A stretch of 64,000 bases of DNA from Beijerinckiaceae bacterium (GCA_947453205.1 CANGFT010000006.1:58150-122149); one strand, 5' to 3'. Numbered from the stretch's first letter, positions 41,757-51,448 are shown. The notes: generated from the letters alone by a model not told the origin. Program-made: numbers and translations.

Positions 41757-43871
41757 ATGAAACGGACCAGCTTTGATCTTACGAGCCAGCCGCCCGAGCC
41801 CGTTCCGGCGCGCCGCACGACGCATGAGGCCCATGGCAAAGCGCTGATCGACGATTACGGCTGGCTGCGCGCCGCCAACTGGCAGGAGGTTCTGAAAGAC
41901 CCGGCCGTGCTGCCGGACGACATCCGCGAGGTTCTGGAGCGCGAGAACCGCCATGCGGAGGCCGTTCTGGCGCCGACCAGAACCCTGCAGAAGACCCTCA
42001 CGAAGGAAATGCGCGCCCGCATCAAGGAGGATGACGCGGACGTTCCCCAGAGCGACGGCCCCTTCGATTACTACGACCGCTATCGCGAGGGCGGCGAGCA
42101 CGAACTCGTCTGCCGCAAGGGCCGGGACGAGGGCCCCGAGGAGATCATGCTCGATGGCGACGCCCTGGCCAGGGGCAAGGCCTTTTTCGAAATCGGCGAG
42201 ACCGCCATCTCACCCGATCACAAGCTGCTCGCCTGGAGCGCGGACGAGCGCGGGTCGGAGCTCTACACGATCCGCATCCGCGACCTCTCGACCGGAAGCG
42301 ACCTCGCCGATCTGGTCGAGGAGACCGACGGCTCCATGGTCTGGAGCGCCGACGGCGCCAGCTTCCTGTATATCAAGCTCGATGAAAACCATCGCCCCAG
42401 CCGGGTCTATCGCAGGCGCCTCGGCGCCGACCCCGCCAGCGACGAGCTCATCTTCGAGGAGACCGACCCCGGCTGGTTCATGAATGTGTGGCGCAGCCGC
42501 TCGCGGCGCTTTGCGGTCATTCACCTCACCGACCACGATTCTGCTGAAGCCCATCTGCTCGATCTGCATGATCCCCAGTCCCGGCCCCGCCTTGTGGCGG
42601 CGCGCGAGAACGGGCTGCGCTATGATGTGGAGCATCACGGACACCGGCTTTTCATCCGCACCAACGCCGATGGCTGCGAAGATTTCAAGCTCGTGGAGGC
42701 GCCGCTCAACGATCCCGCGCGGATCAACTGGCGCGATGTGATCCCCTATCGCCCCGGCCGGATGATCACGCGCATCAGCGTCTTTCAAAATTATCTGGCG
42801 CGTCTTGAGCGGGAGAACTGCCTGCCGCAGATCATCATCCGCGACATTCTGAGCGGCGAGGAGCACGCCATCGCCTTTGACGAAGAGGCCTATGCGCTAT
42901 CCCTGCATGGCTCGCGCGAATTCGATTCAAAGACGCTGCGCTTCGCCTATTCCTCCATGACGACCCCCGAGGAAATCTACGATTACGACATGGCGAGCCG
43001 CGCCCGCACCCTGCGCAAGCGCCAGATCATCCCCAGCGGCCATGATCCCGCCCGTTATGTGACGCGCCGCATCTTCGCGCCCGCCAGCGATGGCGCGCTC
43101 ATTCCGATTTCGCTGCTTCACACATGCGATGCGAAGCTCGATGGCAGCGCGCCGCTCTTCATCACGGGCTATGGCTCCTATGGCCATGCCTATCCCGCCA
43201 ATTTCTCGAGCCGCCGCCTGTCGCTCGTGGATCGCGGCTTCGTCTACGCCATCGCCCATGTGCGCGGGGGAACGGACAAGGGCTGGGGCTGGTACACGGA
43301 CGGCAAGCTGAACAAAAAGCCCAACACCTTCTCCGATTTCATCACAGCCGCGCGCTATCTCGCGTCGCAGAACTATACGCGCGAAGGCCGCATCGTGGCT
43401 TCAGGGGGCAGCGCGGGGGGCATGCTCATGGGCGCCATCGCCAATATGGCGCCGGAGCTTTTCGCGGGCATCATCGCCGATGTGCCCTTCGTCGACGTCA
43501 TGAACACCATGCTCGACGCGACCCTGCCCCTCACCCCGCCCGAATGGCTTGAATGGGGCGATCCCATCCATGACGCAAAGGCCTTCGAGACCATGTTGTC
43601 CTATTCGCCCTATGACAATGTGAAGGCGCAGGCCTATCCCGCCATCCTCGCGCTGGGCGGCCTCACCGATCCGCGCGTCACCTATTGGGAGCCCGCGAAA
43701 TGGGTGGCGCGCCTGCGGGCGACCATGACAGGCGGCGGGCCCGTTCTCCTCAAGACCAATATGGACGCGGGCCATGGCGGCGCCTCGGGGCGCTTTGATT
43801 CCCTCAAGGACACGGCCCTCGAATTCGCCTTCGCCATGGCGGCGATCGCGCGGGCGGAGAAAGACGCATGA
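41757..43871 (+). CDS. ptrB: Oligopeptidase B-like S9 family peptidase
   Basis: Cytoplasmic serine peptidase that cleaves short peptides after basic residues. The 704-residue product has an N-terminal beta-propeller (DYGWLRAANWQEVL to PGHDPARY) and a C-terminal alpha/beta hydrolase domain. Catalytic Ser is in GGSAGGML (about 552) and His in DAGHGGASGRF (about 672), with the Asp in the GGLTDPRV region before it. Acidic residues in the hydrolase domain fit oligopeptidase B. It overlaps the next gene by 4 bp. Confidence 0.92.
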   Translation: MKRTSFDLTSQPPEPVPARRTTHEAHGKALIDDYGWLRAANWQEVLKDPAVLPDDIREVLERENRHAEAVLAPTRTLQKTLTKEMRARIKEDDADVPQSDGPFDYYDRYREGGEHELVCRKGRDEGPEEIMLDGDALARGKAFFEIGETAISPDHKLLAWSADERGSELYTIRIRDLSTGSDLADLVEETDGSMVWSADGASFLYIKLDENHRPSRVYRRRLGADPASDELIFEETDPGWFMNVWRSRSRRFAVIHLTDHDSAEAHLLDLHDPQSRPRLVAARENGLRYDVEHHGHRLFIRTNADGCEDFKLVEAPLNDPARINWRDVIPYRPGRMITRISVFQNYLARLERENCLPQIIIRDILSGEEHAIAFDEEAYALSLHGSREFDSKTLRFAYSSMTTPEEIYDYDMASRARTLRKRQIIPSGHDPARYVTRRIFAPASDGALIPISLLHTCDAKLDGSAPLFITGYGSYGHAYPANFSSRRLSLVDRGFVYAIAHVRGGTDKGWGWYTDGKLNKKPNTFSDFITAARYLASQNYTREGRIVASGGSAGGMLMGAIANMAPELFAGIIADVPFVDVMNTMLDATLPLTPPEWLEWGDPIHDAKAFETMLSYSPYDNVKAQAYPAILALGGLTDPRVTYWEPAKWVARLRATMTGGGPVLLKTNMDAGHGGASGRFDSLKDTALEFAFAMAAIARAEKDA

Positions 43872-44413
43872 TCCTCAGCGCCGCGACCTCGCAACTCCTC
43901 ATCATCGACGTTCAGGAAAAGCTCGCGCCCGCCATGAGCGACGCTGGCCCCGTCATCGAAAATTCCGCAAGGCTTCTCACGGCCGCGCGTCATTTCGCCA
44001 TGCCTCTCGTGATCTCCGAGCAATATCCCCGAGGAATCGGTCCCACCGTCGCAAGGCTGCGCGACGCTGCGGGCGAGGACGCGCGGTTCTTCGAGAAGCT
44101 CGCCTTCTCCTGCGGGCGGGACGAGGCCATCGCCGCGCATCTGAATGCGCAAAAACGCAGGCAGATCGTCATTGCAGGCATCGAAGCCCATGTCTGCGTG
44201 CTGCAAAGCGCGCTCGATCTGAAACAGGCGGGCTATGAGGTCTTCGTCGTGGTGGACGCCATAGCCTCACGGCAGGAGGCCTCGCGCGAGGCCGCCCTGC
44301 GCCGCATGGAGCAGGCGGGGGTCTCTTGCGTCACGACGGAGATGGCGATCTTCGAATGGCTGGGGCGCGCAGGCACGGTCGATTTCAAGGCGCTCATGCC
44401 CCTCATAAAATAG
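43868..44413 (+). CDS. Isochorismatase-family hydrolase
   Basis: A 181-residue cysteine hydrolase. The catalytic set is Asp14 (LLIIDVQEKLAPAM), Lys in FEKLAFSC and Cys in EAHVCVLQSALDL, with the preceding cis-peptide region VIAGIEAH. Members include nicotinamidases and YcaC-like enzymes; the substrate here is not determinable. It overlaps the ptrB end by ATGA. Confidence 0.9.
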   Translation: MILSAATSQLLIIDVQEKLAPAMSDAGPVIENSARLLTAARHFAMPLVISEQYPRGIGPTVARLRDAAGEDARFFEKLAFSCGRDEAIAAHLNAQKRRQIVIAGIEAHVCVLQSALDLKQAGYEVFVVVDAIASRQEASREAALRRMEQAGVSCVTTEMAIFEWLGRAGTVDFKALMPLIK

Positions 44414-44425
44414 GGGCGGAGCGCC

Positions 44426-45772
44426 TCAGGACTGCTGGCTCTGCGCTTCGATATAGACGCGCAGCTCCTGCATCGATTCAAAACGGAACAAGCCCTGCTC
44501 CGTCTGCGCGTCGATGGCGCCATCGGAATAGAGCGTATATTCGTTGCCGCCGCTGGAGTAGCGGCCGATGACGCTGGGCTCGGCGGGGGTCGGCTCGGCC
44601 TGAGCCTCTTCCTGCGCGCCCTGATGCTCGCCGGAGGGCGCTTCAGCCGAAGCCTCGTTGGCAGAAGCCTCGTGAGCATCATGCGCCGCTCCGTCCCCGG
44701 TGGCCGGGGCAGGCTCGTTCACGGGCTCTTCGGCGGGAGCCTGAGGCTCCTCGGCGGGCGCGGCGGGATCAATCAGCAGGCTTGTCGGCGGGCGCGAACG
44801 CAGCCATTCGAGCGCAGGCGACTTCTGCCCCTCCTCACGCGCCAGCGCGCGCTCAAGCCAGGCATAGCCGGGGGAGACCTGCGTTTCGTCCACCTCGGCG
44901 GAGGGCGGCTCCTCGGCCACGGGCTCGCCGCCGGGCTGCCCGGCGTCGCCCGCGGCGGCAGGCTCAGGGGCAGAAGGCTCGGGGGCAGGCTCGTCCTGAT
45001 GGACTTCGGGCGCCTGCGATTCGTCGGTGTGCTCCTGCGCTGCTGGGGCGGGGCTCTCGCCCCGCAGAGCGGCGGCGGTCTCTTCCAGCTCGGCCTCTGA
45101 AACGGACAAAGCCTCGACATCATGCGGAATCGGGGCATGATCTTGCGCTTCCTCGTGAGCGTCGGGCTGGGGCTGCGGCTCGGCGGCGGGCTCGGCCTGC
45201 TGCGGCGCCTCGGCTGAATCGCTGGCGCGCGAGCGTCCAAAAGCGCCGATGGCGGCCGCGCCGGCGGCCAGGCCCAAGGCGGCGCCCGACGCCCGGAAAC
45301 GGAAAGGCTCACGCGCAGGCGGCGCAGGTGGCGGCTCAAGCGGCACGGGCGGGAAGATCTGGTCGAATGATTCGTGCGGCGGCGGCTCCTTGGGCGCGGG
45401 CGCTGAAGCCACAGGCTCCGGGGCTGGCTCAGCCGCTGGCGGGGCAGGCTCGACCGGCCAGACGACAGGCGGCGCAGCCACTGCTGGCGCAGGCGGCTCA
45501 ACCGCCACGGCGGGAGATGCGGGCGCAGCCGGCGCCGACGCGGGGAGCGGCTCGCTTTCCAGAACCATCATCAGGCTGGCGCGAATGGCCTGCAATTCAC
45601 GGATGACCAGGAAAATGCCGAAGGTGACGACGCCCCCGGCCAGCGCCGTCGCGCCCGCGATGACCGACGCCCAACCCCGTTCGGACTGAATGACGTCGAT
45701 ACCGTTCCATAGGGAGACGGCGCCACCCAGTGCAAGCAAGGCCCCCAGCGCCAGCGCCAGCCATTTCGTCAT
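44426..45772 (-). CDS. Ala/Pro/Glu-rich inner-membrane protein, unknown function
   Basis: A 448-residue protein. Two N-terminal helices (about 4-22 and 38-58) are followed by a short loop, a third hydrophobic piece near 165-180 and a very long acidic Ala/Pro/Glu region. A compact C-terminal domain of about 45 residues ends it (GRYSSGGNEYTLYSDGAIDA, FRFESMQELRVYIEAQ). The C-terminal piece resembles a small beta domain seen at the end of many alphaproteobacterial proteins. A GGGAG site precedes ATG 45772. Pro- and Glu-rich spacing suggests a flexible arm. Confidence 0.7.
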   Translation of the reverse strand: MTKWLALALGALLALGGAVSLWNGIDVIQSERGWASVIAGATALAGGVVTFGIFLVIRELQAIRASLMMVLESEPLPASAPAAPASPAVAVEPPAPAVAAPPVVWPVEPAPPAAEPAPEPVASAPAPKEPPPHESFDQIFPPVPLEPPPAPPAREPFRFRASGAALGLAAGAAAIGAFGRSRASDSAEAPQQAEPAAEPQPQPDAHEEAQDHAPIPHDVEALSVSEAELEETAAALRGESPAPAAQEHTDESQAPEVHQDEPAPEPSAPEPAAAGDAGQPGGEPVAEEPPSAEVDETQVSPGYAWLERALAREEGQKSPALEWLRSRPPTSLLIDPAAPAEEPQAPAEEPVNEPAPATGDGAAHDAHEASANEASAEAPSGEHQGAQEEAQAEPTPAEPSVIGRYSSGGNEYTLYSDGAIDAQTEQGLFRFESMQELRVYIEAQSQQS

Positions 45773-45935
45773 TTGTTCTCCCACCCGTGAGCCAGGCGAT
45801 TACATTCCGACTCCAAGTGTTAAACAATTATCAAAGAGAGATCAAAGGCGATGGGGTCGGCCCGCCGGGAACGATGGTCGGGGCGAGGCCATCGCCCATG
45901 GGGGGAGAGCGGAGACGCCGATTGCAAGGATCATG

Positions 45936-45963
45936 TTGAGATTGTCCGCAAGGACCATATTTC
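45936..45963 (+). promoter_or_regulatory. Possible sigma-70-type promoter upstream of sodB
   Basis: TTGAGA and TATTTC are separated by 16 bp, about 100 bp before the SOD start. A GTCC/GGAC inverted repeat lies in the spacer. The match is moderate. Confidence 0.28.
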
Positions 45964-46063
45964 ATAGATTGCAGCCAGCGAAACCAGCGACGAGCCCGGC
46001 CCGGCCTGCTCCTCGCCGCCAAAATGCTGCGGCGGCCTTGCGATTCGTCGGGAGTTGATGATT

Positions 46064-46855
46064 ATGTCCCTCACTCAAGATCCAGATGTCGTCGACATCC
46101 AGCAGAACGGGGACAGCCTCGCCCATCCGAACGAAACGCCCCGCCGAGATTTTCTCATAGGCCTGAGCGTGACCGCCGCCGCGCTTTGCGCCCCAGGCGG
46201 AAGCGCACAGGCCCAGGCCCCTAACCGCCCACCCAACCAACCGGAGTCAAAACCCATGTCCTTCACGCTTCCCGACCTGCCCTACGCCCACGACGCGCTG
46301 CAGCCCTATATGTCGAAGGAGACGCTCGAGTATCATCACGACAAGCATCACCTCGCCTATGTGACCAACGGCAACAACCTGCTGAAGGGCACGGAATGGG
46401 AAGGCCAGTCGCTTGAGGACATCGTGAAGGGCTCGTTCGGCAAGAACGCCGGCCTCTTCAACAACGCCGGCCAGCACTACAACCACCTGCACTTCTGGAA
46501 CTGGATGAAGCCCAATGGCGGCGGCGCCATTCCCGGCAAGCTCGAGAAGGCCATCATCGACGGCATCGGCTCCGTCGACAAGATGAAGGAAGAATTCATT
46601 CAGGCTGGCGTCACCCAGTTCGGCTCGGGCTGGTGCTGGCTCGCGGTGAAGGATGGCAAGGTCATCGTCGCCAAGAGCGCCAATGGCGAGAGCCCGCTGG
46701 TGCAGGGCGCGAAGCCGATTCTTGGCTGCGACGTGTGGGAGCACTCCTACTACATCGACTACCGCAACCGTCGCCCCGACTATCTCAAGGCCTTCATCGA
46801 GAACCTCGTGAACTGGGCCTATGTGGAAGAGATGTACGAAGCCGCCATCAAGTAA
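46064..46855 (+). CDS. sodB: Fe/Mn superoxide dismutase with a Tat-type N-terminal extension
   Basis: Converts superoxide to peroxide and oxygen. The SOD core (about 200 residues) begins at Met65 (MSFTLPDLPYAHDALQPYMS) and has the metal ligands in EYHHDKHH, HYNHLHFWNWM and DVWEHSYYIDY; the pattern favours iron. Ahead of it is a 64-residue extension with a twin-arginine motif (PRRDFLIGL, Arg27-Arg28), a hydrophobic stretch and AQA, suggesting export by Tat. The in-frame ATG at 46256 has its own GGAG, so a cytosolic form may also be made. ATG 46064 has GGGAG 9 bases upstream; TTG 46055 and ATG 46058 are too close to it. Confidence 0.92.
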   Translation: MSLTQDPDVVDIQQNGDSLAHPNETPRRDFLIGLSVTAAALCAPGGSAQAQAPNRPPNQPESKPMSFTLPDLPYAHDALQPYMSKETLEYHHDKHHLAYVTNGNNLLKGTEWEGQSLEDIVKGSFGKNAGLFNNAGQHYNHLHFWNWMKPNGGGAIPGKLEKAIIDGIGSVDKMKEEFIQAGVTQFGSGWCWLAVKDGKVIVAKSANGESPLVQGAKPILGCDVWEHSYYIDYRNRRPDYLKAFIENLVNWAYVEEMYEAAIK

Positions 46856-46877
46856 TCGGCGCTTCAAGCTTCAGGGG

Positions 46878-46906
46878 AACGGCCGGGCTCAGTCCCGGCC
46901 GTTTTC
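46878..46906 (+). terminator. Intrinsic terminator of sodB
   Basis: A perfect 10-bp stem (AACGGCCGGG/CCCGGCCGTT) with a 6-base loop is followed by T residues, 22 bp after the sodB stop. Because the arms begin and end with A and T, it may also serve the convergent gene. Confidence 0.82.
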
Positions 46907-47747
46907 ATTTGGACCAGCGGCGCAGGGAGAAGCCTGCGGCTTCGAGCGTGTCCGTGAAGGCGTTCGAAAGCAGGAAGGCGAGTTCGCGCGCCCGCGGTTC
47001 GCGCACTTCATCGCCAGCGCCCGGGTCTTCGTCCACATGGCCGGGATGGCACATCACGAGATGGCGTGCGCCGGGCCTGACGAGATAGCGGGCGAAATCG
47101 CGCCCGTAGCTGCGCCGCAGATCAAAGGCCGAGAAGCCGGCGAAACCATCATTGGTCTGGAAGCCCAGGCGATGGGCCTTGGCCGCGAAACCGCGCGCCA
47201 GCGAGGCCACGATCAAAGCCTTGGGCAGTTCGACCCGGCGCGCCAGAATGCGCGGCAGCCGATCGGCGCTGTCGCGCAGCCACAGACGCCCCCAAAGACC
47301 GCGCCGAACCAGCTCCTCCAGCAGCCAGTCGCGGATCCCCGGCAGGATATGCACATGCTGGTGCCCATCGATGAAATCAGGCGCCCGGCCCATGGCGTCC
47401 TGGAACGCATCGAGCTGCCGTGCGATTTCGGCGCGAATCTCGTCGGCTGGCAGCGTTCCCGCCCGCGCCGCTTTCAGCAGCGGCCGCAGTTGCGGCAATT
47501 CGCCGGACGGGGCGAGCCTGGGCATGGGCCCAAGGGGCGCGCCGAAGGTCAGGGTGAGATGCAGGCCGATGTCCGCGCGGTCGGCGAAGGCCTCAAGCTC
47601 CGGCGCCGCCTGCCGCCAGAGGGGCCGGTTCGTCATGGCGCAGGTGGCGTTGAGCCGCCCCTTGGCGAGGGCGTCCAGAACGCCGCGCGTCACGCCCGGC
47701 GACAGCGCATAGTCATCAGCGCAGAGGATGAGGGAATGTTTGCTCAC
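46905..47747 (-). CDS. ChbG/HpnK (YdjC)-family carbohydrate deacetylase
   Basis: A 280-residue polysaccharide or amide deacetylase-like protein. Metal-site motifs are LCADDYALSPGV (Asp), IGLHLTLTFG (His) and DFIDGHQHVHILP, and a late MCHPGHVDED matches YdjC/HpnK proteins. HpnK acts on acetylated hopanoid or glycan intermediates, but no hopanoid genes are adjacent. The start is a GTG at 47747 after GAGAGG; a GTG at 47762 is also in frame. Confidence 0.87.
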   Translation of the reverse strand: MSKHSLILCADDYALSPGVTRGVLDALAKGRLNATCAMTNRPLWRQAAPELEAFADRADIGLHLTLTFGAPLGPMPRLAPSGELPQLRPLLKAARAGTLPADEIRAEIARQLDAFQDAMGRAPDFIDGHQHVHILPGIRDWLLEELVRRGLWGRLWLRDSADRLPRILARRVELPKALIVASLARGFAAKAHRLGFQTNDGFAGFSAFDLRRSYGRDFARYLVRPGARHLVMCHPGHVDEDPGAGDEVREPRARELAFLLSNAFTDTLEAAGFSLRRWSK

Positions 47748-47780
47748 GCGCCTCTCTAACACGCGCCTGCGCGGCTTGCA

Positions 47781-48602
47781 TCAAGCCGGGTTGAATTCGT
47801 AGCCCGTCCCCTTGCGGGTGAGATAGCCAAGCCCCGGCGCGGCCACATGGGCGCCTGCGACCGCAAGGCCCTCGGCGGCGACCATGTCGAGAAAGCGCAG
47901 GCGTGAGCGGCGCGCGAGATCAGGATCAAGATCATATTTCACGGCGACGTCGGGATGGGCGATCTGGATGTCGGAGAAATGGACGAGATCGCCCCAGGCG
48001 ACGAAGGCGTTGCGGCCTTCACCGATGCGCCAGCAGGTATGGCCCGGCGAATGGCCAGGGGCCAGCATGGGGCTGCAGCCCAGCACCACCTCGCCATCCT
48101 TCATGCGCCGCACCCGGTCGAGATAGGGGGTGAGGTTGATCTTGTTGCGGGCGCGCTGGCGCTTGACCTTCTCGCTTTCCGATCCGTCGTTCTCGGCCAT
48201 CCAGAAATCGAACTCCTGCGCATGGACGAGAATCTCGGCCTTGGGATAGAGCGCCGCGCCCGCAGCGTCCACCAGCCCGTTGATATGGTCGCCATGGCAA
48301 TGGGTGACGACGATATGGGTCACGGTATCGACCCCATGGCCCGCCGCCGCGAGATTGGCGGGCAGCCTGCCGAGGGTCGCCTGCATCGTGTCGCCCGCCC
48401 CGGCGTCGATCAGCACGGTCGCGCCGTCTTTCTGAAAGAGGAAATTGTTCACGGGAATGATGACCGCGCCATCCTCGCCCGCCCGCGTGAGGGCCTTGGC
48501 CTCCGGCTGCTCCATGCCCAGAACGAAATCGGTCGAGGTCTTGAGCACGCCGTCGCTGAAAGCCTTCAGCTCAAGCCCGCCGATTTGAAATGACTGGGTC
48601 AT
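47781..48602 (-). CDS. Metallo-beta-lactamase-fold hydrolase
   Basis: A 273-residue MBL-fold protein with the zinc motif VVTHCHGDHINGL, a later His in APGHSPGHTCW and Asp in VAWGDLVHFSDIQIA. The pattern is like quorum-quenching lactonase-type or AidC-like MBL enzymes; substrate is unknown. ATG 48602 was chosen, since upstream residues up to 48707 are basic and run across the promoter gap shared with the divergent GMC oxidoreductase. Confidence 0.88.
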   Translation of the reverse strand: MTQSFQIGGLELKAFSDGVLKTSTDFVLGMEQPEAKALTRAGEDGAVIIPVNNFLFQKDGATVLIDAGAGDTMQATLGRLPANLAAAGHGVDTVTHIVVTHCHGDHINGLVDAAGAALYPKAEILVHAQEFDFWMAENDGSESEKVKRQRARNKINLTPYLDRVRRMKDGEVVLGCSPMLAPGHSPGHTCWRIGEGRNAFVAWGDLVHFSDIQIAHPDVAVKYDLDPDLARRSRLRFLDMVAAEGLAVAGAHVAAPGLGYLTRKGTGYEFNPA

Positions 48603-48745
48603 TGTGGACTCCCCCGCCCGATCATCGGGCTTTCGCGCCTTGCGGCGGCTGCGCTGGATTTTTTGCTTGCGCCATCTTGTCTCAAGGGGAAAGTCTGGTG
48701 TCAACAAACGCTGGATGGCGGGACGCGGTCAGGGATCAACCGAAA

Positions 48746-50353
48746 ATGGCGGGACGGACATTCGACTATGTGATCGTGGGCGGCGGCTCGGCTGGCTGCG
48801 TGCTCGCCCACAGGCTCAGCGAAGATCCGAAAACCAGCGTTCTGCTGCTGGAGGCGGGCGGGCGCGACATCGACCCGCTTATCTCGATCCCGCTGGGCAT
48901 GGGCAAGATGCACCAGCATCGCCTGCATGACTGGGGCTATGACACGGAGCCGGAGCCCAATCTCGACAACCGCCGTCTCGAAGCCATGCGCGGCAAGGTG
49001 CTGGGCGGCTGCTCCTCCATCAATGTCATGGCCTATACGCGCGGCCATCCGAACGATTTCAACCGCTGGGCCGCTGAGGGCGCGACAGGCTGGGGCTATC
49101 AGGATGTGCTGCCCTATTTCCGCCGGGGCGAAAGCTGGGAGGGCGGCGAGAATCAGTGGCGCGGCGCCCATGGGCCTGTGGGGACGCAATCGGCCAGAAC
49201 GAAAGACCCGATCTTCCACTCATGGATCGAGGCGGGGCGGCAGGCGGGCTTTCCCACGGCTGACGATTACAACACCAGTGAACAGGAAGGCTTCGGGCGC
49301 GGGCAATATACGATCCGCGACGGCCGACGCTCCTCTTCAGCCCGCGCCTATCTGCGGCCGATCCGGGACAGGTCGAATCTGACGGTCGAGACGAAGGCCC
49401 ACGCCTTGCGCGTGATCTTTGAAGGAAAACGCGCGAGGGGAATAGAATTCCTCCAGAACGGCCGCGTCGAGGAGGCGCGGGCGGAACGCGAGGTGATCCT
49501 GTCGGCCGGCGCCTTCAACACGCCGCAGCTTCTCATGCTCTCGGGCGTCGGTCCGGCCGACCACCTGAACGCCATCGGGATCAAGCCGCTCGTCGACCTG
49601 CCCGCCGTGGGCGCCAATCTGCAGGATCATCTGGGGGTCTGGATCACCTGGAGGCGCAAGACGCCCGGCGCCTTCCACCGCGAAATGCGCCTCGACCGCA
49701 TGACCCTGAGCATGATCCGCGCCTATCTCTTCGGGACCGGCCCCGGAACCGTCGTGCCCGGCGGCCTGCACGCCTTCGTCAAGACGCAAGCCGACCTTGA
49801 TGTGCCCGACATCGAATTCATGTTCCACACCGTGCCGCTCCAGACGCGGCTGTGGCTGCCCCTGCTGCGCCCGGCCTATCAGGACGCCTACGCCATCCGC
49901 CCGACCCTGCTGCATCCCGTGAGCCGGGGCCATATCCGCCTGCGCTCCGCCGATCCGCGCGACCCCGTGAAGATCATGTACAATTTCTTCAGCGCGCCGG
50001 AGGATCTGCCACGCCTGCGCGAGGGCTTCCGCCGCGCGCGGGAGGTGGGCGAACAGGCGGCCATGGACGAATACCGGGCGCTGGAGGCCGCTCCCGGCCC
50101 GAATGTGAAGAGCGATGCGCAGATCGACGCCTTCATCCGCGCCACCGCCATGACCGCCCATCACCCCTCCAGCACCTGCCGCATGGGCGCGGAGGAAAAC
50201 TCCGCCCTTGACCCGCAGATGCGGGTGCGCGGCCTTGAACGCCTGCGGGTGGTCGACGCCTCGGCCATGCCCGACCTCGTCTCCGCCCATATCAACGCCT
50301 GCGTGCTGATGATGGCCGAGAAAGCCTCGGACATGATCCGCGAGGGCCTATAG
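48746..50353 (+). CDS. GMC-family FAD-dependent oxidoreductase (choline/alcohol dehydrogenase-like)
   Basis: A 535-residue flavoprotein. The FAD-binding motif is VIVGGGSAGCVLAHRL at the N-terminus. GMC signatures are MRGKVLGGCSSINVMAYTRG and GAFNTPQLLMLSGVGPADHL. The C-terminal catalytic region has HHPSSTCRMG and RVVDASAMPDLVSAHINA. It probably oxidises an alcohol such as choline or a polyol-like compound. Start ATG at 48746, with AGGGA upstream; a longer frame begins earlier but before the family N-terminus. Divergent from the MBL-fold gene. Confidence 0.92.
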   Translation: MAGRTFDYVIVGGGSAGCVLAHRLSEDPKTSVLLLEAGGRDIDPLISIPLGMGKMHQHRLHDWGYDTEPEPNLDNRRLEAMRGKVLGGCSSINVMAYTRGHPNDFNRWAAEGATGWGYQDVLPYFRRGESWEGGENQWRGAHGPVGTQSARTKDPIFHSWIEAGRQAGFPTADDYNTSEQEGFGRGQYTIRDGRRSSSARAYLRPIRDRSNLTVETKAHALRVIFEGKRARGIEFLQNGRVEEARAEREVILSAGAFNTPQLLMLSGVGPADHLNAIGIKPLVDLPAVGANLQDHLGVWITWRRKTPGAFHREMRLDRMTLSMIRAYLFGTGPGTVVPGGLHAFVKTQADLDVPDIEFMFHTVPLQTRLWLPLLRPAYQDAYAIRPTLLHPVSRGHIRLRSADPRDPVKIMYNFFSAPEDLPRLREGFRRAREVGEQAAMDEYRALEAAPGPNVKSDAQIDAFIRATAMTAHHPSSTCRMGAEENSALDPQMRVRGLERLRVVDASAMPDLVSAHINACVLMMAEKASDMIREGL

Positions 50354-50440
50354 CCCTGTTCAAGCGAACGCGCGCCGCTTGCGAAAGATGCGCCGCCCGA
50401 ATAGGTCTGGACCACCGGACAAGGCGCCGGCGGAGGGTGG

Positions 50441-51445
50441 ATGATGACAGAGGCCGGAGTGAAAGGGCGCCCGCAGATCGGGGTCGTCATTCCCGTCTTC
50501 AATGAGGCGGATAATATCGAGGGGCTGGTGCGCCGCCTCGTGCCCGTGCTTGAGCGTGTGGCCGATTCCTTTGAGGTCGTCTTCATCGACGACGGCTCGC
50601 GCGATGGGACCATGGAGGCGCTGCGCCGGGCCAACGCCGCCGACCCCCGCCTGACCGCAGTCTCCTTCTCCCGCAACTTCGGCAAGGAGATCGCCATAGC
50701 CGCAGGCCTCGACCATTGCGAGGCCGACGCCGTCGTCATCATGGACGCGGATTTGCAGCATCCGCCCGAAGTCATCGAAACCTTCGTCGCCAAATGGCGC
50801 GAGGGCTATCTGAACGTCTATGGCCAGCGCACCCACCGCGAAACCGAAAGCGCGGTGCGCCGCATGTTCGCGCGCCGGTTCTACAGGATGTTCGCGCTGT
50901 TCGGCGAGACGCCCCTGCCCGAAGGCGCGGGCGATTTTCGCCTGCTCGACCGGCAGGCGGTGCTTGCGCTGCGGGCCATGGGCGAGCGCGCGCGCTTTTC
51001 AAAAGGCCTCTACGCCTGGATCGGCTTCAAGTCGGTCGGCGTTCCCTTCGAGGTCGCAGAGCGCGCTTCGGGCGTTTCGAAATTCGACATCGGCAAGCTC
51101 ACGCGCTTCGCGCTGGATGGGCTCATGTCCTTCTCCACCCTGCCCCTGCAGGTCTGGACCTATGTCGGCGTGGCGGTCTCGATCTTCGCCCTCGCTATGG
51201 CCCTGAGCTTCGTCTTGCAGACCCTCGTCTATGGGGTGGATGTGCCCGGCTACGCCTCGCTGATCGTGTCCGTGATGTTCCTTGGCGGGGTGCAGCTTCT
51301 CTCGCTTGGGGTGCTGGGCGAATATATAGGCCGCATCTTCGCGGAGGTGAAGCGCAGGCCGCTTTATCTCGTGGCCGAACGGCTTGGGCAAGGGGCGAAA
51401 GCTGACGAGGCCCCCTTGCCCATGCGCCACGACAGGCGGGTCTAG
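50441..51445 (+). CDS. Polyprenyl-phosphate glycosyltransferase (GT2, GtrB/DPM1-like)
   Basis: A 334-residue membrane enzyme. A GT2 domain shows VVIPVFNEADNIEGLVRRLV, FIDDGSRDGTMEAL, MDADLQHPP and GAGDFRLLDRQAV, and two C-terminal membrane helices lie about 235-260 and 270-295. This form transfers a sugar from a nucleotide to undecaprenyl phosphate for envelope modification. Start ATG at 50441 (or 50444) after GGAGGGTGG. It precedes murJ by 3 bp, giving a lipid-carrier-linked operon. Confidence 0.91.
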   Translation: MMTEAGVKGRPQIGVVIPVFNEADNIEGLVRRLVPVLERVADSFEVVFIDDGSRDGTMEALRRANAADPRLTAVSFSRNFGKEIAIAAGLDHCEADAVVIMDADLQHPPEVIETFVAKWREGYLNVYGQRTHRETESAVRRMFARRFYRMFALFGETPLPEGAGDFRLLDRQAVLALRAMGERARFSKGLYAWIGFKSVGVPFEVAERASGVSKFDIGKLTRFALDGLMSFSTLPLQVWTYVGVAVSIFALAMALSFVLQTLVYGVDVPGYASLIVSVMFLGGVQLLSLGVLGEYIGRIFAEVKRRPLYLVAERLGQGAKADEAPLPMRHDRRV

Positions 51446-51448
51446 CCG

